From the NCBI GenBank assembly GCA_025449845.1, contig JANWIP010000023.1, positions 1 through 64,000 on the forward strand: a DNA stretch of 64,000 bases. Reading direction: 5' to 3'. The stretch is from Solirubrobacteraceae bacterium. Its GTDB lineage: Bacteria; Actinomycetota; Thermoleophilia; Solirubrobacterales; Solirubrobacteraceae. The notes under the pieces are model-generated. The model saw only the letters and a program-made list of their open reading frames with translations. It made no database searches and was not told where the DNA came from. The stretch's first letter is position 1. Every line of letters starts with the position of its first letter. This document shows, one piece after another, positions 17,215 through 25,463 of this stretch. The position numbers were made by a program, and so were the translations under genes.

Positions 17215-18462
17215 ATGAGAATTGCGATTGTCGGCGCCGGTATCTCGGGCCTCCTAAGCGCCCACCTGCTGCACCCCGAGCACGAGATCGTGGTGTACGA
17301 GGCGGGTTCCTACGCGGGCGGGCACACGCACACCGTGCGTGTGGATACCCCCCACCACACCCACCATGTGGATACCGGCTTCATCGCCTTCAACGATCGC
17401 AACTACCCCAACTTCAGTCGCCTACTCGACCGGCTCGGCGTCGGCGTGCAGCCCACCCACATGAGCTTCTCGGTGAAGGGCGAGCAGGAGGACTTCGAGT
17501 ACTGCGGCACGCCGCGTGGGGTCTTCTGCCAGCCGCGCAACCTGACGCGCCCGTGGTTTCTGCGCATGCTTGGCGAACTGCCGCGCTTCAACCGCGAGCT
17601 GCGGCGGGTACTGCAACGCCAGGACAGTGGCGAGTCGCTGCACGACTTTCTCGCCCAGCACGACTTCTCGGCGGCCTTCGTGCAGCGTCTGATCGTCCCC
17701 CAGGTCTCCGCGGTGTGGTCGGCCGACCCCCGGCAGATGGCCACCTTCCCGGTGCGCTTTCTGGCGGAGTTCTTTGCCAACCATGGCATGTTGGGTTTCC
17801 GCGATCGCCCCGGCTGGAGCACCATCGCGGGGGGCGCCGCGTGCTATGTCGATGCCCTCACGCGCCATTTTCGCGAGCGCATCCGCCTGGACTCCCCCGT
17901 GCACTCCATCACCCGCACGCCTGAACACGTCGAACTCGTGGTCCAGGGGCGGGAGGCCGAGCAGTTCGACCAGGTCGTGATCGCCATTCACTCCGACCAG
18001 GCGCTTGCGATGCTCGCCGACCCCAGCGCGCGCGAGCGTCAGCTGCTTGGTGCGATCCCCTATCAGGCCAATGAGGCGGTGCTGCATACCGACAGCAGCC
18101 TGTTGCCGCGCCGGCGCGCGGCGCGCGCGGCCTGGAACTTTCAACTGCTACGCGAGCCCAAGCCGCTTACCACGGTGACCTATTACATGAATCACCTGCA
18201 GCGCCTGGCCGGCGCCGATCGCGACTTCTGCGTGACGCTCAATCGCAGCGAGGCGATCGACCCGGCCAAGGTGATCCGCAAGATCGCCTACTCCCATCCT
18301 GTCTACACGCCGCAGGGCGTGGCGGCGCAGTCCCAGCATGGCGCCATCTCGGGGTTGGCCCATCGCACCCACTACTGCGGCGCCTACTGGGGCTGGGGCT
18401 TTCACGAGGACGGCGTCGTGAGCGCCTTGCGTGCCTGCGCACCGTTTGGGGTAGGGCTATGA
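17215..18462 (+). CDS. FAD-dependent oxidoreductase (amine-oxidase-like) of a fatty-acid-modification cluster
   Basis: A 415-residue flavoprotein with the dinucleotide-binding loop IVGAGISGLLSAHLL at the N-terminus, then YEAGSYAGGHTHTV and the conserved DTGFIAFNDRNYPNF. A C-terminal flavin-contacting region is GAYWGWGFHEDGVVSA. AGGA stands 6 nt before the ATG. The trio FAD oxidoreductase, DUF1365, cyclopropane-synthase-like methyltransferase recurs in many bacteria. In Rhodobacter related genes act in membrane fatty-acid methylation and oxidation. Here the stop overlaps the next ATG (ATGA). The exact substrate is unknown. Confidence 0.88.
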   Translation: MRIAIVGAGISGLLSAHLLHPEHEIVVYEAGSYAGGHTHTVRVDTPHHTHHVDTGFIAFNDRNYPNFSRLLDRLGVGVQPTHMSFSVKGEQEDFEYCGTPRGVFCQPRNLTRPWFLRMLGELPRFNRELRRVLQRQDSGESLHDFLAQHDFSAAFVQRLIVPQVSAVWSADPRQMATFPVRFLAEFFANHGMLGFRDRPGWSTIAGGAACYVDALTRHFRERIRLDSPVHSITRTPEHVELVVQGREAEQFDQVVIAIHSDQALAMLADPSARERQLLGAIPYQANEAVLHTDSSLLPRRRAARAAWNFQLLREPKPLTTVTYYMNHLQRLAGADRDFCVTLNRSEAIDPAKVIRKIAYSHPVYTPQGVAAQSQHGAISGLAHRTHYCGAYWGWGFHEDGVVSALRACAPFGVGL

Positions 18463-19253
18463 GGATGCCCACCGGCCAGGCCTCTTGCCTATACGAGGGA
18501 ACGGTGCGGCACCGCCGCATGGGATCCGTGCCCGACGAGTTTCGCCATCGGCTGTTTATGGCCTATCTGGACCTGGATGAGCTGCCCGGGCTGTTTGACG
18601 GCAGCCTGCTGTGGTCTGCGCACAGGCCAGCGCCGGCGTGGTTTCGTCGCGCCGACTACCTCGGCGACCCTCAGGTGGGGCTGAAAGAGTCCGTGTTTGA
18701 GCTTGTGAGGCAGCGCACTGGCTTCACTCCCGATGGCCCGGTGCGACTGCTCACACACCTGCGCTACTTCGGGCACTGCTTTAACCCCGTCAGCTTCTAC
18801 TACTGCTTTGACGCCTTTGGCGAGCAGGTGGTGGCGGTCGTGGCCGAGGTCACCAATACGCCTTGGGGCGAGCGCCATGCCTACGTGATGCCCGTCACCG
18901 AGACGCACGATCGGGGCACCGTGACGGTGCTGCGCGAGCAGTTCGACAAGCAACTGCACGTCTCGCCGTTGATGGGCATGGATCGTCGTTATGACTGGCG
19001 CCTCACCGTGCCTGACGAGCAGCTGCTGGTGCACATCGAGTCCCTGCCGCGCAGCGCGGGAGAAGGAGCGTTCGACGCCACCCTCTCCCTGCGCCGCCAT
19101 GAGATCGATGCGGCCTCACTGCGCCGTGCGCTGCTGCGCCATCCGGCGATGACCGCGCGGATACAGGCGCGCATCTACAGCCACGCGCTGCGCCTGCGCT
19201 TGCGCGGAGCGCGTTGGTACCCCCATCCCGACAGAGGGGCGATGCCGACGTGA
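18459..19253 (+). CDS. DUF1365 family protein
   Basis: A 264-residue protein with the family hallmarks: YEGTVRHRRMG, HRLFMAYLDLDELP, LLTHLRYFGHCFNPVSFYYCFD, VVAEVTNTPWGERHAYV and KQLHVSPLMGMD. The biochemical role of DUF1365 is not settled. Its constant position between an FAD oxidoreductase and a Cfa-like methyltransferase suggests it works on methylated or cyclopropanated acyl chains. Start and stop both overlap the neighbours (ATGA, GTGA). Confidence 0.9.
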   Translation: MRMPTGQASCLYEGTVRHRRMGSVPDEFRHRLFMAYLDLDELPGLFDGSLLWSAHRPAPAWFRRADYLGDPQVGLKESVFELVRQRTGFTPDGPVRLLTHLRYFGHCFNPVSFYYCFDAFGEQVVAVVAEVTNTPWGERHAYVMPVTETHDRGTVTVLREQFDKQLHVSPLMGMDRRYDWRLTVPDEQLLVHIESLPRSAGEGAFDATLSLRRHEIDAASLRRALLRHPAMTARIQARIYSHALRLRLRGARWYPHPDRGAMPT

Positions 19254-20551
19254 AGGCGAGGTTCTCAGACCGCGTCGCACGCTGGCTGGTCCTGCGTCTG
19301 CTTGCACGCACTCACGGCGGGGAACTGACGATCGTGGAGGGTAGCGAGCGTCTGCGTTTCGGCGATTGCGCTTCCGGGCACGCGGTACGCGCGGTCATCG
19401 AAGTCCATTCTCCTCGCTTCTATCGCTCCTTGCTGCGCGGCAGCGTGGGGCTGTGCGAGTCCTATATGGACCATTGTTGGGACTGCCAGGACCTTGTGGC
19501 TCTCACCAGGTTCGCGGCGCTCAACGTGCGTCCTTTGGATAACGCCCGACGCGTGTTGGCACCGGTGACGATCCCCTTCCAGCGCTGGCTGCGTTGGCTC
19601 GCGCGCAACACACCGCGGCGTGCGCGCAAGCGCGTGGCGGCCCACTACGACCTCGGCAATGAGCTCTTCTCGCTGTTCCTCGATCCCACGATGATGTACT
19701 CCTGCGCGGTCTTCGACTCGCCCGAGGCGACGCTACAGGAGGCGTCGCTGGCAAAGCTTGAGCGAGTGTGCAGCAAGCTCGATCTGGGGCCTACCGATCA
19801 CGTGCTTGAGATCGGCAGCGGCTGGGGTGGCTTCGCCGTATATGCCGCAGAGCACTATGGCTGCCGCGTGACCACCACGACGATCTCCCGCGAACAGCAC
19901 GCCTACGCCACGGCGCGTGTTTGCGCGGCCGGCTTGCAGGACCGCGTGACGGTGCTGCTCGAGGACTACCGCGACCTGCGCGGCAGCTACGACAAGCTGG
20001 TCAGCATCGAGATGATCGAGGCGGTTGGCTGGCAGTACCTCGGTACCTATTTCCGTCGCTGCTCGGAACTGCTGCGCGCGGACGGCGCGATGCTGCTGCA
20101 GGCGATCGTCATCGACGATCGCGCCTACCACGTGGAGAAGGCGTCGAAGAGCTTTATCAACACCTACATCTTCCCCGGGGGATGTTTGCCCTCGATGCAG
20201 GTCATCTCGCGCACCTTGGCGCGTGTGACCGACCTGCACAATGTGCACAAGGAGGACATCACCCCCCACTACGCGGAGACCCTCGTGCACTGGCGCGAGC
20301 GCTTCCTGGCGGCCGCCGAGCGCCTGCACGAGCTCGGCTATGACGAGCGCTTTCGCCGGCTGTGGGAGCTTTATCTGAGCTATTGCGAGGGCGGTTTTCG
20401 CGAGCGACGCATCGAGAACGTGCAGCTGCTGCTGGCCAAGCCTGGCTACCTCAGGCCCACCAAACCCGGCGATCTCATACCCAGCTACCCCGCTGCGGCG
20501 CCGCTGATCCCCTCTGAGACCTTGAGCCTGTCGGCCAGTTCCACGAAGTAG
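19250..20551 (+). CDS. cfa: Cyclopropane-fatty-acyl-phospholipid synthase family methyltransferase
   Basis: The chosen start is the GTG at 19250, which overlaps the DUF1365 stop (GTGA) with GAGGGG about 10 nt upstream. This gives 433 residues. Seen: AHYDLGNELFSLFLDPTMMYSCAVF, the S-adenosylmethionine loop VLEIGSGWGGFAVYAA, TTTTISREQHAYA, VSIEMIEAVGWQYLGTYF and SFINTYIFPGGCLPS. The family transfers a methylene or methyl group from SAM to the double bond of membrane phospholipid acyl chains. With its two neighbours it may make cyclopropane, 10-methyl or further oxidised fatty acids. Its 3' end overlaps the acetoacetyl-CoA synthetase gene on the other strand by 67 bp. Confidence 0.93.
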   Translation: MKARFSDRVARWLVLRLLARTHGGELTIVEGSERLRFGDCASGHAVRAVIEVHSPRFYRSLLRGSVGLCESYMDHCWDCQDLVALTRFAALNVRPLDNARRVLAPVTIPFQRWLRWLARNTPRRARKRVAAHYDLGNELFSLFLDPTMMYSCAVFDSPEATLQEASLAKLERVCSKLDLGPTDHVLEIGSGWGGFAVYAAEHYGCRVTTTTISREQHAYATARVCAAGLQDRVTVLLEDYRDLRGSYDKLVSIEMIEAVGWQYLGTYFRRCSELLRADGAMLLQAIVIDDRAYHVEKASKSFINTYIFPGGCLPSMQVISRTLARVTDLHNVHKEDITPHYAETLVHWRERFLAAAERLHELGYDERFRRLWELYLSYCEGGFRERRIENVQLLLAKPGYLRPTKPGDLIPSYPAAAPLIPSETLSLSASSTK

Positions 20552-22524
20552 TCGAGCGCCCGCGGGTTGGCCAGCGACTCCACACTCGCGGCCTCGCCCA
20601 CTGGGGTGCCCATCAAGATGCGCTTGACGGGCACCTCCAGCGCCTTGCCCGACAGCGTTCTGGGCACCTCGGCGATCTGCATGATCTCGTTGGGCACATG
20701 TCGCGGTGAGCAGTCCTCACGGATTCTCCTGGCGATCCTGCCTTTCAACTCTTCATCGAGCGTCACGTCCTCGCGCAAGACGACAAACAGCACCATCCAC
20801 AGCTCTTCCGCAGTGTGCGGTATGTCCACTACGAGCGCGTCGACCACCTCCTCGACCGCTCCCGCCGCGCGATAGATCTCGCTCGTGCCCATGCGCACCC
20901 CCTGGCGGTTGATCGTGGCATCTGAGCGGCCGTAGATGACCGCGCCCCCGCGCGGGGTGATGCGAATCCAATCGCCGTGACGCCAGATCCCGGGGTACAT
21001 CGAGAAGTAGCTCTCGCGGTAACGCTCGCCGATGCCCTCCTCCGTAACCGTGTCTCCCCAAAAGAACAGCGGCATCGAGGGCAACGGCTCGGTCAGCACC
21101 AGCTCGCCAACCTCATCGGTGAGGCTGTTGCCCTCTTCATCCCAGGACTCCACCGCACACCCCAGTGCGCGGCACTGCAGCTCGCCCATATAGACAGGCA
21201 GCAGCGGACAGCCGCCCACGAAGGCCGTGCATACATCCGTGCCGCCGCTCGTGGAGAACAGCCAGACATCTGATTTGACATGGGTATAGACCCATTCGAA
21301 GCTCTCGGGAGGCAGCGGCGAGCCGGTGGAGCCGATGCTGCGCAGGCTGCTCAGATCGTGTTCGCGACCGACCTGCAAGCCCTGCTTATGACAGGTGGAG
21401 AGAAAGCCTGCGCTGGTTCCCAAGCAGGTGATCCGCGCGCGCTCTGTCAGATCCCACAACGCGCCCAGATCGGGGTAGGCGGGGCTGCCGTCATACAGCA
21501 CGATGGCGGCTTCCGTGAAGAGGCAGCCGATCAGGAAGTTCCACATCATCCAGCCCGTGGTGGTGAACCAGAACATGCGATCGCCACGGCGCAGATCGAG
21601 ATGCAGATGACTCTTCTTCAGCTGCTCCAGGAGGATGCCGCCGTGGCCGTGCACGATCGCCTTGGGCAGGCCGGTCGTGCCCGAGGAGTAGAGCACCCAT
21701 AAGGGATGATCGAAAGGCACCTGCTCAAACACAAGCTCGCTGTCCCCGCCCAGTGCGCGCAGCTCAGCCCAGCTGAGACCTCCTGGCCGGCCAGCGAGAG
21801 TGCTGCCGGTGTCCGGCGACAAATAAGGCAACAGCACCGTGTGCTCAACGGTTCCCAGCTCCGCCAAGATGCCTTCCAGCACGCCGGTACGCTCAAAATC
21901 TTTACCCCCATGGCGATAGCCATCGACGGCCAGCAATACCTTCGGTTCGATCTGGGCGAAGCGGTCGATCACGCTGCGCGCCCCGAACTCCGGCGCCGCG
22001 CTGGACCACACCGCCCCCAGGCTGGTAACTGCCAGAAAGGCGATCAAGGTCTCCGGGATGTTGGGCATGTAGGCCACTACGCAGTCCCCGCGGCCAACAC
22101 CCAGAGCGCGCAGCCCGCCGGCGACGGCGGCCACCTCGGCTGAGAGTTCCCCCCACGTCAGCTCCTGCAGCGGCCGTAACTCTGAGGCGTGCAATACGGC
22201 CACATCCTGCGGTGCACGGTCACGCAGCAGCATGTTCTCGGCGTAGTTGAGCTCAGAGCCAGTGAACCAGCGTGCCCCCGGCATCGTGCGCGAGTCGAGT
22301 ACCTGCTCATAGGTGCGGCTAGCGCGCACACCGCAGAACTCCCAGATGTCCTCCCAGAAGCTCTCAAGCTCCTGTAATGACCAGCGCCGCAGATCGTCGT
22401 AGTCGGCAAAACCGCGCGCATGGCGCTCGCCGGCCCAACGCATGAAGCGCGTCATCGCCGCCCGCTCACGGTCTTCGGACGATGGTTCCCACAGGGGCTG
22501 CTGCCCACCTGCCCTGGACATCAT
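20485..22524 (-). CDS. aacS: Acetoacetyl-CoA synthetase (acetoacetate-CoA ligase)
   Basis: An adenylate-forming enzyme of about 680 residues. Seen: the ATP loop YSSGTTGLPKAIVHGHGG, the AacS-like MFWFTTTGWMMWNFLIG, GSTGSPLPPE, STSGGTDVCTAFVGG, and the C-terminal GRSDATINRQGVRMGTSEIYR with the catalytic lysine region RTLSGKALEVPVKRIL. It activates acetoacetate for re-use of ketone bodies or PHB carbon. Two adjacent ATGs (22524, 22521) follow GGGAGGG directly; the second has more usual spacing. The 3' end runs 67 bp into the Cfa gene. Confidence 0.92.
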   Translation of the reverse strand: MMSRAGGQQPLWEPSSEDRERAAMTRFMRWAGERHARGFADYDDLRRWSLQELESFWEDIWEFCGVRASRTYEQVLDSRTMPGARWFTGSELNYAENMLLRDRAPQDVAVLHASELRPLQELTWGELSAEVAAVAGGLRALGVGRGDCVVAYMPNIPETLIAFLAVTSLGAVWSSAAPEFGARSVIDRFAQIEPKVLLAVDGYRHGGKDFERTGVLEGILAELGTVEHTVLLPYLSPDTGSTLAGRPGGLSWAELRALGGDSELVFEQVPFDHPLWVLYSSGTTGLPKAIVHGHGGILLEQLKKSHLHLDLRRGDRMFWFTTTGWMMWNFLIGCLFTEAAIVLYDGSPAYPDLGALWDLTERARITCLGTSAGFLSTCHKQGLQVGREHDLSSLRSIGSTGSPLPPESFEWVYTHVKSDVWLFSTSGGTDVCTAFVGGCPLLPVYMGELQCRALGCAVESWDEEGNSLTDEVGELVLTEPLPSMPLFFWGDTVTEEGIGERYRESYFSMYPGIWRHGDWIRITPRGGAVIYGRSDATINRQGVRMGTSEIYRAAGAVEEVVDALVVDIPHTAEELWMVLFVVLREDVTLDEELKGRIARRIREDCSPRHVPNEIMQIAEVPRTLSGKALEVPVKRILMGTPVGEAASVESLANPRALDYFVELADRLKVSEGISGAAAG

Positions 22525-22697
22525 CCCTCCCTTATTTCGTAGCTGCGCGCGGTGGGCATCCCCCACCCCCGGCATCTGTGAAATAAGTAGCCCATTGTCT
22601 CTAATTCAGCTATAGCGAAAACAGCAGATTGCACGGGTAGGCCTTTATTCTGTACGGCTTGGCTAGTTGTGGGTGCACGCTTGAGACATATCGCCCT

Positions 22698-23786
22698 ATG
22701 CTGCCTACCGTGAAGACCTCAACGCTACGCGAGAAGTTCCCGGTTCTGAGAGCAATCGCGTACCTCAATGCGGGCACCGACGGCCCGCTGCCCACCGCCG
22801 CCATCCAGGCCGCGGCTGCCGAGCTCGAGCGCGAGGCCGAGCAGGGACGCGCGCAGCGCCATTTCGAGCGTCGCGGTGAACTCAGCTCCGACTTGAGGTC
22901 CGCCTATGCCTCCATCCTGGGTTGCCCCGCGGAGGATACCGCGCTCACCTCCTGCACCAGCGAGGGAATCGGACAGGTGATCGGCGGACTGGAATTGCAT
23001 GCGGGCGATGAGATCGTGACCAGCGACGAGGAGCACCCCGGTCTACTGGGCGCTCTGGCAGCCGCTCACGAGCTGCGCGAGGTATCGATTCGGATGGTCT
23101 CGCTCGGCGAAGTGGCTGAAGCCGTAGGACCCCGCACCAAGCTTGTGGCCTGCTCGCACGTTGGTTGGATGAGCGGCAGTCTGGCGCCGGCCGAGCTGGC
23201 CGACGTCGATGTGCCGGTGTTGCTCGACGGCGCTCAGGGCATCGGGGCGGTGCCCGTCGATGTAGGGGTGCTTGGCTGCGACGCCTATGCCGGCGCCGGG
23301 CAGAAGTGGCTGTGCGGCCCCGATGGCATCGGCATGCTGCACACCACCCCGCAGCTGCGCGAGCGCCTGATGGTCAGCCGGCGCGGCTACAGCAACCTGG
23401 GCCAACCCAACGCCGGCTTGCAGGCAGGACTGCACGAGGACGCGCGGCGACTCGACAGCATGTCGCTCAGCGCCGAGAGCGTTGCCTGCGCGCTGGCGGC
23501 CACACAGGTGCTCGGCGGGCCCGGCTGGCTCGCGGTGCACGAGTGCTCTTGTAGCTTGGCCGCGCTGCTGGCTGAGCGCCTGGCGGAGAGTGGGCGCGAA
23601 GTGGCGCCGCGTGACGCAACCACACTGGTGTCCTTTCAGAGCCCCGATCCCCCGGCCGAGCGTGCCCGTCTGGCTGAGCAGGGAGTGATACTGCGCGATA
23701 TCCCCGGACGGCCCTGGCTGCGTGCCTCGGTTGGTGCCTGGAACGATGAGAGCGATATCGAGCGGCTGCTGAGCGGGCTGGCCTAG
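22698..23786 (+). CDS. Class V aminotransferase (cysteine desulfurase/selenocysteine lyase-like)
   Basis: A 362-residue PLP enzyme. Seen: AYLNAGTDGPLP near the start, DEHPGLLGAL with the PLP-stacking region, VACSHVGWMSG, LDGAQGIGAVPVDV, and the Schiff-base lysine in GAGQKWLCGPDGIG. Substrate is unclear: relatives include cysteine desulfurases and isopenicillin-epimerase-like enzymes. The ATG at 22698 is preferred over a TTG 13 codons upstream. Its end is followed by short tandem repeats, then by ppx in convergent orientation. Confidence 0.85.
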   Translation: MLPTVKTSTLREKFPVLRAIAYLNAGTDGPLPTAAIQAAAAELEREAEQGRAQRHFERRGELSSDLRSAYASILGCPAEDTALTSCTSEGIGQVIGGLELHAGDEIVTSDEEHPGLLGALAAAHELREVSIRMVSLGEVAEAVGPRTKLVACSHVGWMSGSLAPAELADVDVPVLLDGAQGIGAVPVDVGVLGCDAYAGAGQKWLCGPDGIGMLHTTPQLRERLMVSRRGYSNLGQPNAGLQAGLHEDARRLDSMSLSAESVACALAATQVLGGPGWLAVHECSCSLAALLAERLAESGREVAPRDATTLVSFQSPDPPAERARLAEQGVILRDIPGRPWLRASVGAWNDESDIERLLSGLA

Positions 23787-23838
23787 GCTGAGAGTTGCCT
23801 GGTCTGGGCTGGAGTTGCCTAACAGGCTGGAGTTGCCT
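23786..23838. repeat. Three short tandem repeats after the class V aminotransferase
   Basis: GGCTGAGAGTTGCCT (23786-23800) and GGCTGGAGTTGCCT (23807-23820 and 23825-23838) follow the stop codon. The gene itself ends in GGCTGGCCTAG, so the units may derive from its 3' end. They fill most of the 83-bp convergent gap to ppx. Confidence 0.6.
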
Positions 23839-23869
23839 GGGCCAAAGCCGTGAGGCCTCCGACGAGCCT

Positions 23870-25444
23870 TCAGAGCACCACCAGGCTGCACCCAAAAGCG
23901 CGAGCGAACAGTCCCGTCTCCCGGCCCGCCGCCCAGCGCGGCACCGCCGCTTCTCCGTCGGCGATCAGACGCAGCTGCACCTCACAGCCCCCGTACGCCT
24001 TGCCTTCCGAGACCGCGGCCCGGAGTTGATCCGCGTCGGCTCCCGCAAGCGTGAGGCGAATCTCACGCACTAGCTGATCGCGGGAGCGCTCCAGATCCTC
24101 GGCCAGCCGCAGCAGGACCGCAAGTCGGTTCAGGCGCTCTGCGTCGCCGGCCTGAAACAGCGAGGCCAGCGGTCCCGGCTCGGGCATGCCCTTGCGGTGA
24201 TAGCGCGCGGCCTGCGCCACCAGCGCCACCTCCAGCGGCGAGAATCCCGGCAGGCCTCCGTTGAGGATCAGGTAGCGCGAGTGCTTGTGGTGGTCGTCGT
24301 AGTCGACCGACATGCCGATGTCGTGCATCTCACTGGCGGCCCACAGCAGTTCACGCTCAAGCGCATCGCCCGGGTGCAGACCCAGCTCGGCGAGCTGGTC
24401 GAACATGCTGAGCGCCAGCTTGGCCACATGGCGCGTGTGAGCGATGTCCACGTGGTAGCGGCCTGCGATGTTCAGCACGCTGGAGCGCCTTACGTCCTCG
24501 AACAGCGGTGGATCTCGATCCGCCAGGAGGCGCTCAAAGAAGACCCCCTCGCGTAGTCCCGCCTCGGTGATCTCGATTCCCTCGAAACCACCTACGCGTA
24601 GAGCCTCCCGCACGACCATCGCCCCTGCCAGGATCAGGTCTGCGCGGGCCGGCTTGATCCCCGGCACGCGGCTGCGCTCCGCAGCGGGCAACTCCGCCAG
24701 ACGCGCTATCAGCCGCTCCAGCGCCTCGCTGGAGAGAACCATGCCCTGCACCCCATTGCTGGGCTGTCCGGCACAGCGCTGGGCGGCGGCAGCAAGGTTA
24801 CGTACGGTGCCGCCGATCCCGACCAAGTGCCCACCCGCGCTGGGCAACCAGGAAGCGCTCGCCAGCTCTGTAGCCACGTGCTCGCGCAGCTCATCGAGCT
24901 GCCTTTGCTTGGGTATCCCTCCGCCCGGGAGAAAACGCTCGGTCATGCGCACCGCCCCCACACGCCAGGAGTCTGACTCGCGCGGTAGACGATCGGCTAC
25001 GCGCACGAGCTGCAGCGAGCCGCCGCCGAGATCCAGCACGCAGCCATCGCGCAACGTCGTGGAGTTGATCGCGGCGAGATAGCCGTAATGGGCCTCGGCG
25101 TCGCCGCTGAGAACGCGAATCGGCAGTCGCGTGCGCACGCGGGCCATGCCCAGGAAGTCCTCCGCGTTCTCGGCGTCGCGGATCGCACTCGTGGCCACGG
25201 CGTCCACCTCGTCAGGACCCAGTCCACTGGCCTCGCAAAAGTGGGCAAACACGTCGAGTGTCGCCAGCGCGCGCTGGATCGGCTCATCGCCCAGGCGCCC
25301 GCTCGCCGCCATGCCCTCGCCGATGCGTACCGGCTCATAGATCTCATCGGTGCGCTGCCACCAGCCCTCGGCGGCCGTGAAGACAACAAGCCGAAACGAG
25401 TTCGAGCCCAGATCGATGACCGCCAGCCGCTCTCCTGACCCCAT
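23870..25444 (-). CDS. ppx: Exopolyphosphatase / pppGpp phosphatase (Ppx/GppA family)
   Basis: The start is the ATG at 25444 (MGSGERLAVIDLGSNSFRL), giving 524 residues. Seen: the actin-like phosphate loops DLGSNSFRLVV and LDLGGGSLQLV, ATSAIRDAEN, and a C-terminal HD-like domain with ASEMHDIGMSVDYDDHHKHS. The long form with an HD-like tail hydrolyses polyphosphate and may convert pppGpp to ppGpp, linking it to rel elsewhere in the window. The start is 19 bp from the divergent PBP start. Confidence 0.9.
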   Translation of the reverse strand: MGSGERLAVIDLGSNSFRLVVFTAAEGWWQRTDEIYEPVRIGEGMAASGRLGDEPIQRALATLDVFAHFCEASGLGPDEVDAVATSAIRDAENAEDFLGMARVRTRLPIRVLSGDAEAHYGYLAAINSTTLRDGCVLDLGGGSLQLVRVADRLPRESDSWRVGAVRMTERFLPGGGIPKQRQLDELREHVATELASASWLPSAGGHLVGIGGTVRNLAAAAQRCAGQPSNGVQGMVLSSEALERLIARLAELPAAERSRVPGIKPARADLILAGAMVVREALRVGGFEGIEITEAGLREGVFFERLLADRDPPLFEDVRRSSVLNIAGRYHVDIAHTRHVAKLALSMFDQLAELGLHPGDALERELLWAASEMHDIGMSVDYDDHHKHSRYLILNGGLPGFSPLEVALVAQAARYHRKGMPEPGPLASLFQAGDAERLNRLAVLLRLAEDLERSRDQLVREIRLTLAGADADQLRAAVSEGKAYGGCEVQLRLIADGEAAVPRWAAGRETGLFARAFGCSLVVL

Positions 25445-25463
25445 GTAAAGGAGGGTATTTCTT

